NCBI GenBank assembly: GCA_018136815.1
Contig: CM030932.1
Location: 7,060,230 to 7,124,229 of the forward strand
From: Isochrysis galbana
Taxonomy: Eukaryota; Haptophyta; Isochrysidales; Isochrysidaceae
Length of the DNA stretch: 64,000 nucleotides
Direction: 5' to 3'
Part shown: positions 32,860 to 44,598 of the stretch, one piece after another
Numbering within the stretch: position 1 is the stretch's first letter
Layout: each line of letters starts with the position of its first letter
Translations under genes and position numbers: made by a program
The notes under the pieces: model-generated
What the model saw: only the letters and a program-made list of their open reading frames with translations
What the model was told of the DNA's origin: nothing
Databases searched by the model: none

Positions 32860-33628
32860 CTAGTCCCTCATGCCCGCTCTATGTCCACGTCATATTGTGC
32901 ATGTCGTCCCCATGTCGTTCGAGCTGGATTGCCATATTCGACGAACGACTGTTCTCCTCGACTTTGTCCTCGATGGCCATGGTAGTGGCATATTGGTATT
33001 GGCAACAAGCGATGAAGTCGCGTTCCGTCGAAGGATGACCATAGGCGGTTCGGTAGTTTTATTTTCGTAAAATTCCATATTCGTCAAGTTGTAACATACT
33101 AGATCATACCTTGCAATAATCCTAGTTCAAAGTTTCGCCTTCTTAGTCTTAGCCATCCTTTCACTTGTTGCCGTCATCACTCATCACATCCTTCTCCTTG
33201 GCCACTGTCACCGCCTCCGTAAGGCGTGAAAGAGAAAGAGCGTTGTCCTTGTCGCTTGTCGCCTAAATCCAGAGTCCAGAGTTTACCAGCCATCCGCATC
33301 CGCCGCACTTCCGCCATGGGGTCCTCTTCAGTGTGCATGTCCGTCTCATTGCGTACAACAATGTACAATGTATTCCTATTCCTTGGCGAGATAATCTCAG
33401 ATTATAATCTCTCGAGCTCGAGATATGAGATATGCGACGATCGCCTCGTCTCCAATCTCCAATGAACCTGGTCTTCGCATTGCTTGGGCCCAACATAGCC
33501 GTCGTCAATTCAGGATTTTCGGGCACTTAAAGGCTAGCGTCTACGAGAGTGGCCTCTACGTTCGAATTAACGACGACCGAACGGTGGTGAGTCACAAGTC
33601 TCAAGACTCCCCTAGCTATGCCCTTCGG
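32860..33628. other. Intergenic, no gene seen
   Basis: This is the 3' flank of the preceding gene. A palindromic stretch at 33385-33430 (GATAATCTCAGATTATAATC, CTCGAGCTCGAG) is the only structure noted. Confidence 0.4.
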
Positions 33629-33701
33629 TAGGGCGGTCAAAGAGTGTTTTTTTATATGAGGGGTAAAAAAATGATCATCTCAGAATTGAGGAACTTTAAT
33701 T

Positions 33702-34150
33702 AAGGGCCGGCCGACTCTCCGGGAAAAAGCACCGGGGGGGGGGGGGGAGGAACCTCTCGTCGTGAAGAAGAACGGCCCTTACAGCTCTCGCCGCGAGCTG
33801 TCCTCGAGAAATAAAGGACTGCGCCTCGAGATACCTGCCACCTTGGTTCCCGTAGGCGTCTTGAGTCTCCCCCTCCTCATCTTCCTCCTGTCGCCAGCCG
33901 CCCCTCTCCGCCCGTTTGCTAACGCAAAGCAAACGGGTCTCGTTTCTCACCACACTCCATCGGGGGGGGGGTGCAAACAGTGCAAATCCCCCCCTCTCCC
34001 TCGCTTCTCGCTTCGCTCTCTTCCACCTCTCTCCCTGCGGCGCGTCGCCATGCGGCGCGCCACGGCCTGCTCTCAGAGGTCCTTCAGGGGCACCCAGGGG
34101 GCCAGCAAGGGCAGCTCAGGGGGCAGTGGAGGCTGGGGCGGTGCACAGTA
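33702..34150 (+). repeat. Family A dispersed repeat, copy 1 (partial)
   Basis: It shares, in the same order, CCGACTCTCCGGGAAAAAGC, a G run, CCTCTCGTCGTGAAG, ACGGCCCTTACAGCTC, CGCCCGTTTGCTAACGCAAA, GCGGCGCGTCGCCATGCGGC and GGGGGCAGTGGAGGCTGGGG with 38400-38840, 46765-47160 and (inverted) 58190-58620. Short frames inside are not conserved between copies, so it is non-coding. Confidence 0.85.
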
Positions 34151-34175
34151 GTACACAGCATCGGCAGTGTGGTGT

Positions 34176-34732
34176 TACAGTATGGGTGCACCATTAAGAA
34201 AACAGGACTCAAAAGCTTCTAAAGCTTTCTTGCCCCCATCGGGCTCCGCCCGGGGGTTTCTTATTTGAGGTTTCTTAGGGGCGGGGTGGGGTGGGGTGGG
34301 GGTTTCTTATTTCTTGCGGAGACAAAAGTCGAGTGCGCGGGCCATCCCCACCCCTTCCGCCTTACAGCGGGGAGCGGGGAGCGGGGGGGAGGACGAAGGA
34401 CGACCGGATTCGACTCATACACGGGCGCGCCGGCCTTGAACACGGCTAACGGGCGCGGGCTCGTCCTCGTCGTCGCATGGCGAGGGCAAGCGCGGGCCGG
34501 CCGCGCGCCCGCCCACGTGCGGGGTGCGGCCGCGCCGCCGCGCCCTCGCGCCTCGCGGCGGCCGTGCGGGCCGCGCTGCGCGCGGCAAGGGGCAAGGGGG
34601 GTTTCTTAGCCGGAGTTTCTTAGCTGGGGGTCGAGCCGGCGGCTCGACCCCCAGTTTCTTACCGGGTCGGCGGCCAATTTCATGTTAAGCTTTCTTAATG
34701 CTGGGGTTTCTTAATGGTGCACCCATACTGTA
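34176..34732. mobile_element. Family B MITE, 557 bp, 26-bp perfect TIRs, TA ends
   Basis: It starts TACAGTATGGGTGCACCATT and ends with the exact inverse; 26 bp match perfectly at both ends. The outer TA on each side could be the target-site duplication of a Tc1/mariner/pogo-class element, leaving CAGTATGGGTGCACC as the true terminus. The interior has TTTCTTA repeats, a long GC-rich core and a hairpin (GGGTCGAGCCGGCGGCTCGA at 34628). No ORF of note. Confidence 0.8.
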
Positions 34733-35244
34733 ACCCGCTGCTGGTACCAACACCTGCAGATTGAGGTGTTAACGCATGTGCCACACCTAGCCAATGGAGG
34801 TGTTAACGCAAAGTGGGTCAACACCGGGTAAACGTGAACCCATACACCCTGCTTCTGCTTCTGTGGCTGCCTGGGAGGCGAGGATGGCGGCGCCATAACC
34901 AAGTATAAACTTAGTTGACTAGTTACCCCACACAGAGCGCACACACGGAAACGTGGAACAAGGGGCGGCAGCGGGGGACGGCGGTGTTCATGAGATCGTC
35001 ATTTTTACCCCTAATAAAAATCCTGTTTGACCGCCCGACTGCCTACTGCCTACTGTAATGCTACGACACATCTAGCAGTACGAGTGCCAAGTTTAGCACG
35101 TTTTACCGTGAAAGAGCCGCGAGGCAGGCCGCCCCTCCCCCTCCCCTCCGTTTTGTTTTTCCAACCTTCCCCCGCCGACGTGGGCGTCGCCTCCCCTCTT
35201 TCCCCCCCCCTCGTACAGACCCCCCCCCCACCCACGCGGCAGTC

Positions 35245-35994
35245 ATGGTGCGCATGTCCGTGCTGAACGACTGCCTTCGCAGCATCTTCAATGCGGAGAA
35301 GCGTGGCAAGCGGCAGGTGCTGATCAGGCCGGCGTCCAAGGTGATTGTCAAGTTCTTGCAGCAGATGATGAAGCACGGTGCGTGTACCTTGTGCACTTTG
35401 CGGCTGCGCTCGCTTGAGGTCTCAGAGCGCTTCAGAACAGTGCTGCACATTGGTATGGGGCGACGGGTCAGGGGTTGGAATGTGGTGTGGGGAATTTGCG
35501 GAAGTGTATTGTCTCGCAAATTGTCGTAGACATACATGGCGTCGAAACACGCGGCTAGGTATCAGGTGTTGGCTTTTTCTGTGTCCAGTTGGTGAGCGCT
35601 TCGGCAGTACTGTGGTGGCGAAATTCGGCAGGGACAAAGCAAGGATGGCCATCCATTGCCGCACCCTCCTTGCACTAGTATCATCGTGGTTGCTGCGGTC
35701 GCATACTTACCCGACCGCCACCGACTTGCCACAGGTTACATTGGTGAGTTCGAAATTGTGGATGATCACCGCGCCGGCAAGATTGTTGTTGAGCTCATTG
35801 GCCGCATCAACAAGTGCGGAGTCATTAGCCCGCGCTTCGATGTCTGCCACAACGAGATCGAGCAGTGGGTCGTCAATCTCCTTCCTGCTCGCCAGTTCGG
35901 ACATATCATCCTGTCGACGTCGCTCGGCATCATGGACCACGAGGAGGCTAGGCGGAAGCATACGGGAGGCAAGGTTCTTGGTTTCTTCTATTAG
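35245..35994 (+). CDS. RPS15A: Cytosolic ribosomal protein S15A (uS8)
   Basis: Two exons (35245-35377, 35735-35994; intron 357 bp with donor GTGCGT and acceptor CCACAG) give 130 aa, the usual eukaryotic length. Exon 1 encodes [20 protein letters not shown] and [13 protein letters not shown]. Exon 2 encodes [35 protein letters not shown] and the C-terminal [18 protein letters not shown]. This is a component of the small ribosomal subunit that contacts 18S rRNA. The start ATG is 30 bp after a C-rich/CT-rich tract (35168-35235), as is common for ribosomal protein genes. The intron carries no second gene that I can support. Confidence 0.97.
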
Positions 35995-37153
35995 AGCCAG
36001 CGCAGCTTCCAGTCTCGGTTCGCTCGGAGATGCGCGGGGGGCCTGCGTGCAGCAGGGTTGCACGAGGGCATGTGCTCTGTTGTTGCGGCCGATCTTTCCT
36101 GTTCGTTGCCATCGTATGCATCTGTTGGGACAAGCTCTTGTGGCTCCCACTGTGTGATGCTGTTATCCCATGCCGACAGAGCCTCCGTGCTGCGCTGGGA
36201 AAGATGGGCATCATGCGCACAGAGGCGAATCTTGGAGTCGGCATGATGCAGAGTGTGCGTGTTGCGTGATGAACACTCTCTTGTTTCTACTATGTTAGTT
36301 GCAACTACCATACGGTATGTGGCCATGCACATGCCGACAGGGACAGGGTGACAATGACATGTAGTCAGCTCCAGCTCACGAATCGACACTGGTGCTTGAT
36401 TTGACTCTGCACTACTCACTACACGACGAATCACGTTCATTTTGTGTACCCGTACGCACCCCTCGCGCTGCCTTTGAGCAAGTTGCTAGGGCGTAGGGCG
36501 GTCCAAACAGGGGGCTCTTCAACTACTATAAGCTATAAGTAATACGTAAGGGTTAAGGGTTGGGCTGCATTTTTTGGCCGTGGAGGCCGATGCCCAATAA
36601 GAACCCTTCGAAGGGGGACACCTGCCACCACATAATAATATAACTGACAACAAAGTTTAAGTTTATACTTGGTTCACCCATGGGGGGGCACGAACCCCCC
36701 CCCCTCCAATCCTTTGGCTACCTGTACCTGTCGCATTCACATTCATCCTAGATGATGCGATTTCCAGGCTCTTATTTCCAGGTCCTCCGCCGTGCGGCCA
36801 CACAGTGAAGCTCAGGCACATCTACGTTGGTAGGGTTCGTCCCTAGCGACTAGCGACCTAGAATTCGGGTTCTCGTTTCGTTCCTTTTTTCTACCTTCTA
36901 CCTTCTAGCCTTTTTGTCAGGTCTAGTAGATTCCAGGTTTCCTCCTTTTGGGTAACCTTGACTCAAAGGAACCAAGTCGCCTATTGCTTGCTGTGCGCTT
37001 GTCTCAGGCTCTCGGGGTACCTTCACCTTCAGGAGGCTTGTTTAGCTTCTGGCAAGGCTTGTCGCATGAAGGCCATCGGTAAAATAATACCGGAGGGGGG
37101 CCTGAAATGTATTTCCGCACGGCCGTCAGACAGAGGCCTGAAATCGGGTATTT
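35995..37153. other. Intergenic with repeat E copy 2 and a lone family C end
   Basis: 36494 begins TAGGGCGGTCCAAACAG, a family C terminus without an obvious nearby partner. Its subterminal AGTAATACGTAAGGGTTAAGG resembles 52798-52815. 36655-36710 holds the TAAGTTTATACTTGGTTCAC block shared with 3890s and 50020-50050. No gene is seen; a 149-codon minus frame at 35991-36440 lacks recognisable features. Confidence 0.5.
36740..37070. repeat. Dispersed repeat E, copy 2 (inverted relative to 27190-27485)
   Basis: It runs from ACATTCATCCTAGATGATGC through CTAGCGACCTAGAATTCGGG to GGCAAGGCTTGTCGCATGAA and is the reverse complement of copy 1, with small insertions such as an extra TACCTTC. Confidence 0.75.
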
Positions 37154-37810
37154 TAGGGCGGTCAAACAGGGTTTTTTTATTAGGGGTAAGAAAATGACCA
37201 TCTCAGGGTTGAGAAAATTTGAGGATTCTTTTCGGTAGAAAGTTCCCAATACACCCAATAAGCACATATCCGGGGCCCATTAGCCATTAGGACCAAGACC
37301 CCCCCCTTGGGCCCCAACAACAAAACGTAACCAAATACTACCAAGCAGACGCTAAAGTCGCAAAGGGCCGAAAAGCTGAACTTGAAATCGAGACCGGGCG
37401 CAGTGCGCGCGCGCTTTCGACGATCCATCCGGATGGGGGGCCCCGCCAGACATCAAATACACAGGGGCCACCCACACAGTCACGCCAATCGGGCGGGCCA
37501 CGCGCCGAAATCTCGTAGAAATCAGCCATCCGTGGAGCCCATTCGACGTTTGACGTCTCCGAGGGAGGCTCCGAGAGCCCGACTTCGAACTGATGCCGGA
37601 CGTGCTGCGCGCGCGCTTTCGACGATCCATCCGGATGGGGCCGGGAGCGAGCGCGCTCCGCGCGCGCCATATAGATATATAGATAGAGTATAGAGTATAT
37701 ATATATATAAGCACACTCTATAGCTATACTCATCCCATTCATCATGAATACTCATCCGGAATCCGCTTACTAGCACAATGTTATACTATGCACAACAGCT
37801 ACTAGCTGAG

Positions 37811-38145
37811 CTACACACCACACACCACACACACCCGCGCGCGTGTTGGTTCAATCGGTGTTCTGACTTGCAAATAAAGACGCCTCCAAGGTAGTATCCT
37901 TTGCAGATCGCCATGCATTTTGCCAGCCGCCGAGAGCACACGCTCTACCCCTGCGGTCGACGCCGGCGCGGCTAAGAATTGCCTCGCCATTTTGGCCAGG
38001 TTTGGCCACATGCTAGCCTTTGCACGGGCGAGGTAGGTGAGAGGACGCTCCTGGCGGGCGCCGTTCATGTAAGCGGTGGGCACGTCCGCCTTGGCGAGGT
38101 CGTGACCCCGAATGAAAATAACGTTGGGTAATACCTTGTAATGGT
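37811..38145 (-). pseudogene. hAT transposase C-terminal (dimerisation) fragment
   Basis: The minus frame reads NVIFIRGHDLAKADVPTAYM, then MWPNLAKMARQFLAAPASTA, GVERVLSAAGKMHGDLQRIL. The WPxLAxxARxFLAxPASxAxxERVxSAAG pattern is the hAT dimerisation domain at the C-terminus of hAT transposases. The frame is closed upstream by a stop near 38148, and no N-terminal part is found, so this is a fragment. Confidence 0.7.
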
Positions 38146-38289
38146 TTTAACCCGTTAATGGCTAGTAATGGGGTATTAACACCCCTGAATAACCTGTTAA
38201 CAACCGCAGAAAAACCCAACCTGTTAATGTAATGACCTTGAAAAAACTACTAATGGGTTTCCAGAAAACTCGCCTGTTAATGGTCTGCC

Positions 38290-39165
38290 CTAGCCTTGAC
38301 TCCTATGCACCCCTCCAAATCTCCCCCCTCGCATGCCCCCGGCTCCCATTCTAACTCCCCACAAGTTAAAATGAGGGAAAACCCATTGAGGCGGACCGAC
38401 CTACGTCGGCCGACTCTCCGGGAAAAAGCAGGGGGGGGGGGGGGGAACCTCTCGTCGTGAAGAAGAACGGCCCTCACAGCTCTCGCCGCGAGCTGTCCTC
38501 GAGAAATAAAAGACTGCGCCTCGAGATACCTGCCACCTTGGACCTTGGTTCCCGTAGGCGTCTTGAGTCTCCCCCTCCTCATCTTCCTCCTGTCGCCAGC
38601 CGCCCCTCTCCGCCCGTTTGCTAACGCAAACGGGTCTCGTTTCTCACCACACTCCATCGGGGGGGGGTGCAAATAGTGCAAATCCCCCCCTCTCCCTCGC
38701 TTCTCGCTTCGCTCTCTTCCACCTCTCTCCCTGCGGCGCGTCGCCATGCGGCGCGCCACGGCCTGCTCTCAGAGGTCCTTCAGGGGCACCCAGGGGGCCA
38801 GCAAGGGCAGCTCAGGGGGCAGTGGAGGCTGGGGCTCAGCCCCTGGCCCCCCCTGCCTCTCCCTCGCTCGCCTCGCGCCTCGCTGGCCTTGGGTGCCGCC
38901 CATAGGCGCCCTGCGCCCTGTCTGCCTGGCGACCAGGGATGGGGGGGGAGTCAGTACGAGAGCAGGCCCATGCGGGCCTGGGAGTGCGGCTCGCGACCCG
39001 CGCCCACTGGGGGTCTGGGTTGTTGTGATGTTGTGATGAATGCCCTGCTCATGCCAGAAGGCAGAGCTTGGGGTTGACCGACAGGCCCCCCGGAGGGGAA
39101 TTGGTGCCTGAGAGGGGGGACGCGAGGCGCCCTCCCAGGCTGAACTAAGTATAAACTTAGTTGTG
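38290..39165 (+). repeat. Family A dispersed repeat, copy 2 (long)
   Basis: It extends further than copy 1: left flank TCTCCCCCCTCGCATGCCCC and ACTCCCCACAAGTTAAAATG, the shared core, then GCGACCAGGGATGG, GGCCCATGCGGGCCTGGGAG, CCCACTGGGGGTCTGGG and an end at AAGTATAAACTTAGTTG. The same right end AAGTATAAACTTAGTTG occurs at 34903 and 50037. Confidence 0.8.
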
Positions 39166-39452
39166 CGAGCTGATACAACAAACTGATATCAGTATTAGCT
39201 CCAAAACGGTGCGAGCTCGTAAGCTGATGCAACATCCTTGGCGACGAGCGCGAAAACGTTTTCGGGTCTGTGTGTTGTGTGTTGTGTTGAAATAGCGTCG
39301 AAAATGTAAAATGTGCATATTTCTCATTAGATTCTGCCTAGTAAACCCATTACCAGTAGCATACCCTAAGATCTCGTGATAAATCCTCAATCTTGACTTG
39401 ATGATGATGAATTTTCACCCTTAGAAGTGAAAAGTCCTGTTTGACCGCCCTA

Positions 39453-40189
39453 CCTAACTGACAGCTTTTCCCCCGGTTTACAAAAAATCGACTCCTGCCT
39501 GCCTGTTTTCTTCTGCTCTCCTCTCCTCCTCTTTTAAAAGTACTATGGAGTGGCAGATAATCCCCGTCGGGAGGAGGCCCGGGGGGCCGGGGGGGGCGGC
39601 CGGGGGGGGGGGGGGGGGGCGGGGGGGGGATAGTGCGAGTCGAGGGGAGCGCGCGGGGCGGGGCGGGGGGGGAGGCTGGAGAGGGGGGGGGGGGGGGGGG
39701 CATTGGGGGAGGGGGGAGGGGAGAGAGAGAGGAGAGAGGGGGGGGGGGGGCTGATGCCGAGCCGACGCTCTCTTGGCCGCCCCTCCACACCCCTCTCTCT
39801 TCTCCCTCTTCTCTCTCTTCTCCCCCTTCTCCCTCCTCTCCCCCTTCTCGTTCTTCTCCCTCTTCTTCCCCCCCCCCCCCCCCCCCCTTGTGCCCTGCTC
39901 CCCCCCCCCCCCCGCACCCCCGCGCGCGCCGGCCTCCGCCTGCCGCTGCGCGCCGCGCCCAGGCGAGCCATCGGGGAGGCCCTCGCGTGCGCAGCGCGTG
40001 CGCGGCGCGTGCGCGACGGGAGGCCGAGGGAGCCAGTCTCACACGCACCCCACCCGACGACTCGCGTCCCCGACCGCCTGCCATCACACCCTCAGCCACA
40101 GTCTCTCACCAGCAGAGCATTGGGGCTGAGACTCTCACCTTCACCTCCAATTGGCACTTCTATACCAGGTAGCCAGGGTCTCCGCAGCC
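39453..40189. other. G/C homopolymer-rich region upstream of V-ATPase d
   Basis: 39580-39760 is almost pure G on the plus strand and 39780-39925 almost pure C/CT. This strand switch produces long frames on both strands (Gly-, Pro- or Ser-rich) that are artefacts. It probably includes the 5' UTR and promoter of the V-ATPase gene; a TATA box is not visible. Confidence 0.5.
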
Positions 40190-41653
40190 ATGATGACGGC
40201 CAACGTGGACGGTGGTTACTTGGAGGGGCTGCTTCGTGGCTACCGCGCTGGAATTCTGACAACAACCGATTATGCAAACCTGACACAGTGTGAGAGCATC
40301 GACGGTGTGTGACACCCCCCCCAGTCTGTTGAGCTGCTCTGGCAGGTTGAGTGAGCTCTATGGAAAGTCGTGGTGGTTTGACGCTTATGTTTGCATGCCA
40401 CCCACTTTTTCCCTACAGATATGAAGATGCACTTGTCGAGCACGGATTATGGCAATTTTCTCCAAAATGAGGCATCGCCGATTTCCACCACAACTCTCGC
40501 ATTAAAGTGCACGGAGAAGCTTGTTGAGGAATTCAACTTTCTTCGTCTCCAGTCCGTTGAGCCTCTTGCCACATTTCTCGACTACATCACGTAAGATGGC
40601 ATGTTTTCTCTGTCCTTTCTCCTCGCCTACAGTGAAAACCCAAGGGGGGGAGAGAGGGGGAGGTGGGGCGAGGGGAGCGCGCCGAGCGGGGCGGGGGGAG
40701 GGGGGGGGGGGAGGGGTGGTCTCCTCGCCTACAGTGAATACCCTCGCATACGCCCCACTATGCCCTTGCCGAATGAATGTACTTGCAGGTATGGCTACAT
40801 GATCGACAATATTGTTCTCGTCATCACCGGCACCCTGCACAACCGTTCGTCTGAGGAGCTGCTGGAGAAATGTCACCCTCTTGGTCTCTTTGACTCCATG
40901 GTGAGTTTCCTCGTCCCATGAGCTGCTAACTTTCTCCCCCACCCTTCCTGCCGCGATTATGGGGATGGGCCAATTCGCTGATTGACGTACACCTGTCTCC
41001 ATGGTGCATCGTAGGCAACTCTATGTGCTGTAACCAGCACCTCGGAGCTTTATCGCACCGTGCTCGTCGACACACCATTAGGCCCATACTTTGGTGACTG
41101 CTTGTCGCTTGAAGATCTCGATGAGGTGAACGTCGAGATCATCCGCAATACGCTATACAAGGCGTACCTGGAGGATTTCCATTCCTTCTGCAAGAAGGTT
41201 GGCGGTGAGACGGCCGAGGTGATGAACGATATCCTGCAACTCGAGGCCGACCGGCGTGCTATCAACATCACAGTCAACTCTCTTGACACAGAACTCGACT
41301 TGAAGAGCCGGGAGAAGTTGTACCCGACTATTGGTCTGCTATACCCGGAGGGTACTTCCCGCCTGATCAAGGCAACCGACATTGACGCTGTACGCTCTGC
41401 TGTCGACGCTTTCCCAGAGTACCGTGGTTTGCTGAATGACTCAGGCCTGGATGATGAGAGGACTATTGAGGACTCGTTCTTTGAGCTGGAGGTCAACCTG
41501 AACCGCCTCGCATTTGAGCAACAATTCCATTATGGGATGTATTATGCCTATGTGAAGCTGAAGGAGCAAGAGATCCGCAACATCGTTTGGATTGCTGAGT
41601 GCATCTCACAGGATCAACGGGGTCGTATCAATCAATATGTGCCCATCTTTTAA
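40190..41653 (+). CDS. VMA6: V-type H+-ATPase V0 subunit d
   Basis: Four exons (40190-40304, 40419-40590, 40789-40900, 41015-41653) give 345 aa, close to the usual ~350. Conserved blocks are [60 protein letters not shown] (across a splice), [80 protein letters not shown] and the terminal INQYVPIF. Subunit d caps the c-ring and couples it to the central stalk of the proton pump on acidic organelles. The N-terminus is a few residues shorter than animal homologues, so a small 5' exon is possible. Introns are 114, 198 and 114 bp; the second contains a long G run. Confidence 0.97.
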
Positions 41654-42144
41654 GGGTTGTGATTCGTGATCTCTTTCTTGGTCCTCGACCAAGCATGCCA
41701 GTGTGGCAAGCACTTGGCATTGACCGGGAGGGTTCCCACGCATTGAGCACGCAACGAGTCTTCCCACTTGTTACATGCTGCCCAGCAGTTGAGCTGCGCC
41801 CTGTGCTGTCTTGTGTCACTTTTGCGGGATTCGTGCGGAGATGTGTGCGATGTTGGGTAACCTGGAGATTTTAGGTCCATTCACGCTCAACGACACGACG
41901 GATGTGCTCATTCCCCTTGCCGCACTTTTGGCTTCCGATCTTGAGCATATTGTTCGAACACTCTCGTGGATTGGCTTGGTGGGAGGTCTGCTCAGAGAGA
42001 AAGTACAATAGAAAAAGTCTGTTAAGATTCCGGACTATTGCGGCTACACAAGGCACGGCACAGTATTACACACTATTATGGGGTTCTATCCGATGCCATC
42101 AACCATCACCTTTCTCACTTTCACTTCCTAGCATCTTGTACTTG
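41654..42144. other. 3' flank of V-ATPase d gene
   Basis: No gene is seen. It likely holds the 3' UTR. It ends where a family C terminus begins. Confidence 0.4.
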
Positions 42145-44070
42145 TAGGGCGGTCAAACAGCAGTGTTATATTTTTTTATGAAATCCGGGTGCTAGCCCTA
42201 CGCACATGTTACATGTTCGACCGGAAGGGAGATTGGACTCAAGAATTGAGAACTCGGGGTGGACTAGTAGGCGCTGCTCGGGAGTTCCTTCAAACAAATC
42301 CACCCGTTGTCGTCCTTGCTCTACCTCTGACGGTTGCAGGTAGTGTTGCAATGCCTCTGGTGTCACCAGAGCAGGGGTTGTGCGTGAACGTTCACGGGCC
42401 CAACTGGGCCAAATACACTTTCAAAATCAGGTGTTCAAGGTAAATTTGGAAAGTGGGTGTTCACAACTGTTCACACACCCGATGAGACACACCCACTCGT
42501 CACCTTAACTCGAAACGGACAACGCTTAAACCGGTAGCCCGATGGCACAGGAGGAAGTGGAGGAAAACCTATCGGGGATCGGAACACGCCGCCTGCTGCA
42601 GGAAACCCCACACACCCAGCCCCTAGGTAGCGCACGAGGGACGGGCCGCAAGGCAGGTGGAGGGGGGGCGAGGGCAGCGGGCGTGGCTGCATGGTTGAGA
42701 TGCAGAGTCGCGCGCGCGGCGAGAATGTTAAGAAGTTTTTTTTTCACAACTGTTCACATGGCGACACTTAAGTGTCCATTCCTAGGTGTTGGTGTTCAAA
42801 GTGTCCAAAGGTGTTCCAAACGTCCATGCTAGGTGTTCAAAGTGTCCAAAGTGTCCCCGCTGGAGTTCATTGGTGTTCAAATTTGTCCATACCAAAAGAA
42901 AGGTCTAGCGGGCTCGAAACCCCAGTGTGTTTCGAGCTGATGTACCCTGGACCAGCAGACCCACCCACCGTGGTGGTCAGAGCTGTTGCTCACTAAGCCA
43001 CTAGGCAGTGTTAATTAAGTGTTGAACATCCGTGTTGTGGACCCAGCACATCACAGCGCGCGCACGCGGCTACCTTGGCTACCACGGACCCCGCCCCGAC
43101 CATCCCGACCGACCCGCCCCTCGCAGGATTTGCCCTCACTCGAACTCGGCATCGAGAACCAGGACCAGCTCACCAATCACCAACCAACGCGGGCACCCCT
43201 CCGCTACCATGTGACGAGTGGAATGGCAATGGAGTGAATGTGCTTGTGGGTGTGTGAGTTGCTTGTGCTTGTGACTGTGTTGGGGCTTTGGGCAATGTGG
43301 TGTGTGGAGGGAGATGGAGAGCGTGATGGCGGTGAAGAAGTGTTCTCATAGGTGCCTTGTTACATACATGGCGTGAGGGCATGACAGCAACCGGGACGAG
43401 GTACGAGGTAGGACACACGAGGGACAGACACGAGACACGAGACACGAGGGGGTGCTTCCGAGCGAGCGCGCCAGAAACAAAAGACGAGAGAAAGAAGAGA
43501 GCGAAGAGCGACGGGGGGAAAAGAACATGGGAAACTCTAGGAACAAGGGAAAGACTAAGACTAATGGAACGGAGGACGGAGGGGGGACGGGCGTCGGAGG
43601 GGCGAAGCGAGGTGCGAGCGAGCGCAGTGAACTCCGAGCCTCGTCGGCCAAGCAAGGAAACACAAAAAGGAACCGCTGGGGTTGCATAAGAGGAGAGGAA
43701 GGAAGGGATCCCGCGGCTGAAGCTGCATGCGAGGGAACCAGGAAGGGGGGCGGGAGGGGAGACACGCTCTAAGAATAGAGTGTATCGCAGATGCTCCCCC
43801 TTCCATGCGAGGAGGCAAGCTCTAAGAATAGAGAGTGCCGCATCCGCATGGGATGCACCATGCTCCCCCTACCCGCAACAGGGCCCATAGTAGGCGTATA
43901 GCCCCGAATCTTCAGGATTTATTCAGTTGGATGTATTGGGAACTTTCGATCTACTGCGAAAAAATCCTCAAAGCCAAAACTTTCCTCAACTCGGAGACGG
44001 TCATTTTACGACATCCCTAATAAAACTAAAACACCCTGTTTGGAACACTATTTACTATTTGACCACCCTA
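42145..44070. mobile_element. Family C element 3, 1.9 kb
   Basis: The left end TAGGGCGGTCAAACAG (42145) is matched by a diverged right end ATTTGACCACCCTA (to 44070). The right subterminal at 43930-44035 (ATTGGGAACTTTCGATCTAC, CCTAATAAAACTAAAACACC) is the inverse of 37160-37255. The cargo includes palindromes at 42383-42410 (GTGAACGTTCAC, GGGCCCAACTGGGCC) and a 43040-43135 block resembling the Copia upstream sequence at 53130-53225 (CGCGCGCACG, CCCCGCCCCGACCATCCCGA). No transposase. Confidence 0.55.
42775..42890. repeat. Short GTGTCCAAA tandem repeats
   Basis: Six or seven copies of a degenerate 9-11-bp unit (GTGTCCAAA / GTGTTCAAA) lie in an AT-richer patch. Confidence 0.7.
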
Positions 44071-44598
44071 GAATTAGCGTGGTAGATAGTGCCATGTCCG
44101 GAGGTGTTAGCCCCGAATCTTCAGATATTTTAATATAGATAAATGGAGCAAAATGGGAAGCAATCCTACCACTTTCAAAATACTACTCCAACTCGACTCA
44201 GCTAGCTAGAAGATACTGCTAACCAACGGCCGACAAAGACTTCCACCTACACCACAAATACATTCGGAACAGACGGCTCGTGAAAAACAACACACAGCAA
44301 ACAGCAGATTCGGAGATGATGCTAGTGACAAAAAGCAGCCCATTACTCCCCTCGCTCCTCGTCAGTACGACCTGTGTCGTTTAGAGCAAGCCAATAAAAG
44401 CAGCATGAAAAGTCCCTTTGCCGCAACTGACAACTGCGCCACCTTCTGCACCATGCCAAAAAGCTGACTGGCGGCAAAATGACGGATTGGCTCCACATTG
44501 GTGAGCGGCCCATTTTCATTGTTTTATTGCACGTACACATTTTCATAGCTCGTGGGCCACATGAATCCTGAATCCCATTGCAAATGTTGCGGACCCGT

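Larger units (their letters stand above)
33629..35038. mobile_element. Family C element 1 (TIR TAGGGCGGTCAAA...), 1.4 kb, carrying A and B repeats
   Basis: The left end TAGGGCGGTCAAAGAG (33629) is inverted at the right end CTGTTTGACCGCCC (to 35036). Subterminal sequence is also partly symmetrical (AGGGGTAAAAAAATGA left, TTTTTACCCCTAATAAAAA right). Inside are a family A repeat and a complete family B element. No transposase is present. This is a non-autonomous element or a composite of nested insertions. Confidence 0.6.
37154..39452. mobile_element. Family C element 2, 2.3 kb, with repeat F, hAT fragment and family A repeat
   Basis: The left end TAGGGCGGTCAAACAGGG (37154) is inverted at the right end CCTGTTTGACCGCCCTA (to 39452). 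The right subterminal TCGTGATAAATCCTCAATC (39374) matches 49023-49040. The left subterminal ATGACCATCTCAGG matches 33672 (ATGATCATCTCAGA) and, inverted, 43998. The cargo is other repeats and no intact transposase. Confidence 0.6.

Noticed and set aside
36030..36440. Frames overlapping the 3' flank of RPS15A on both strands
   Set aside because: They have no recognised motif. The region is more simply the RPS15A 3' UTR and flank.
39350..40293. Long Gly-, Pro- and Ser-rich frames on both strands
   Set aside because: They arise from G and C homopolymer runs; no frame agrees with another and all are low complexity.
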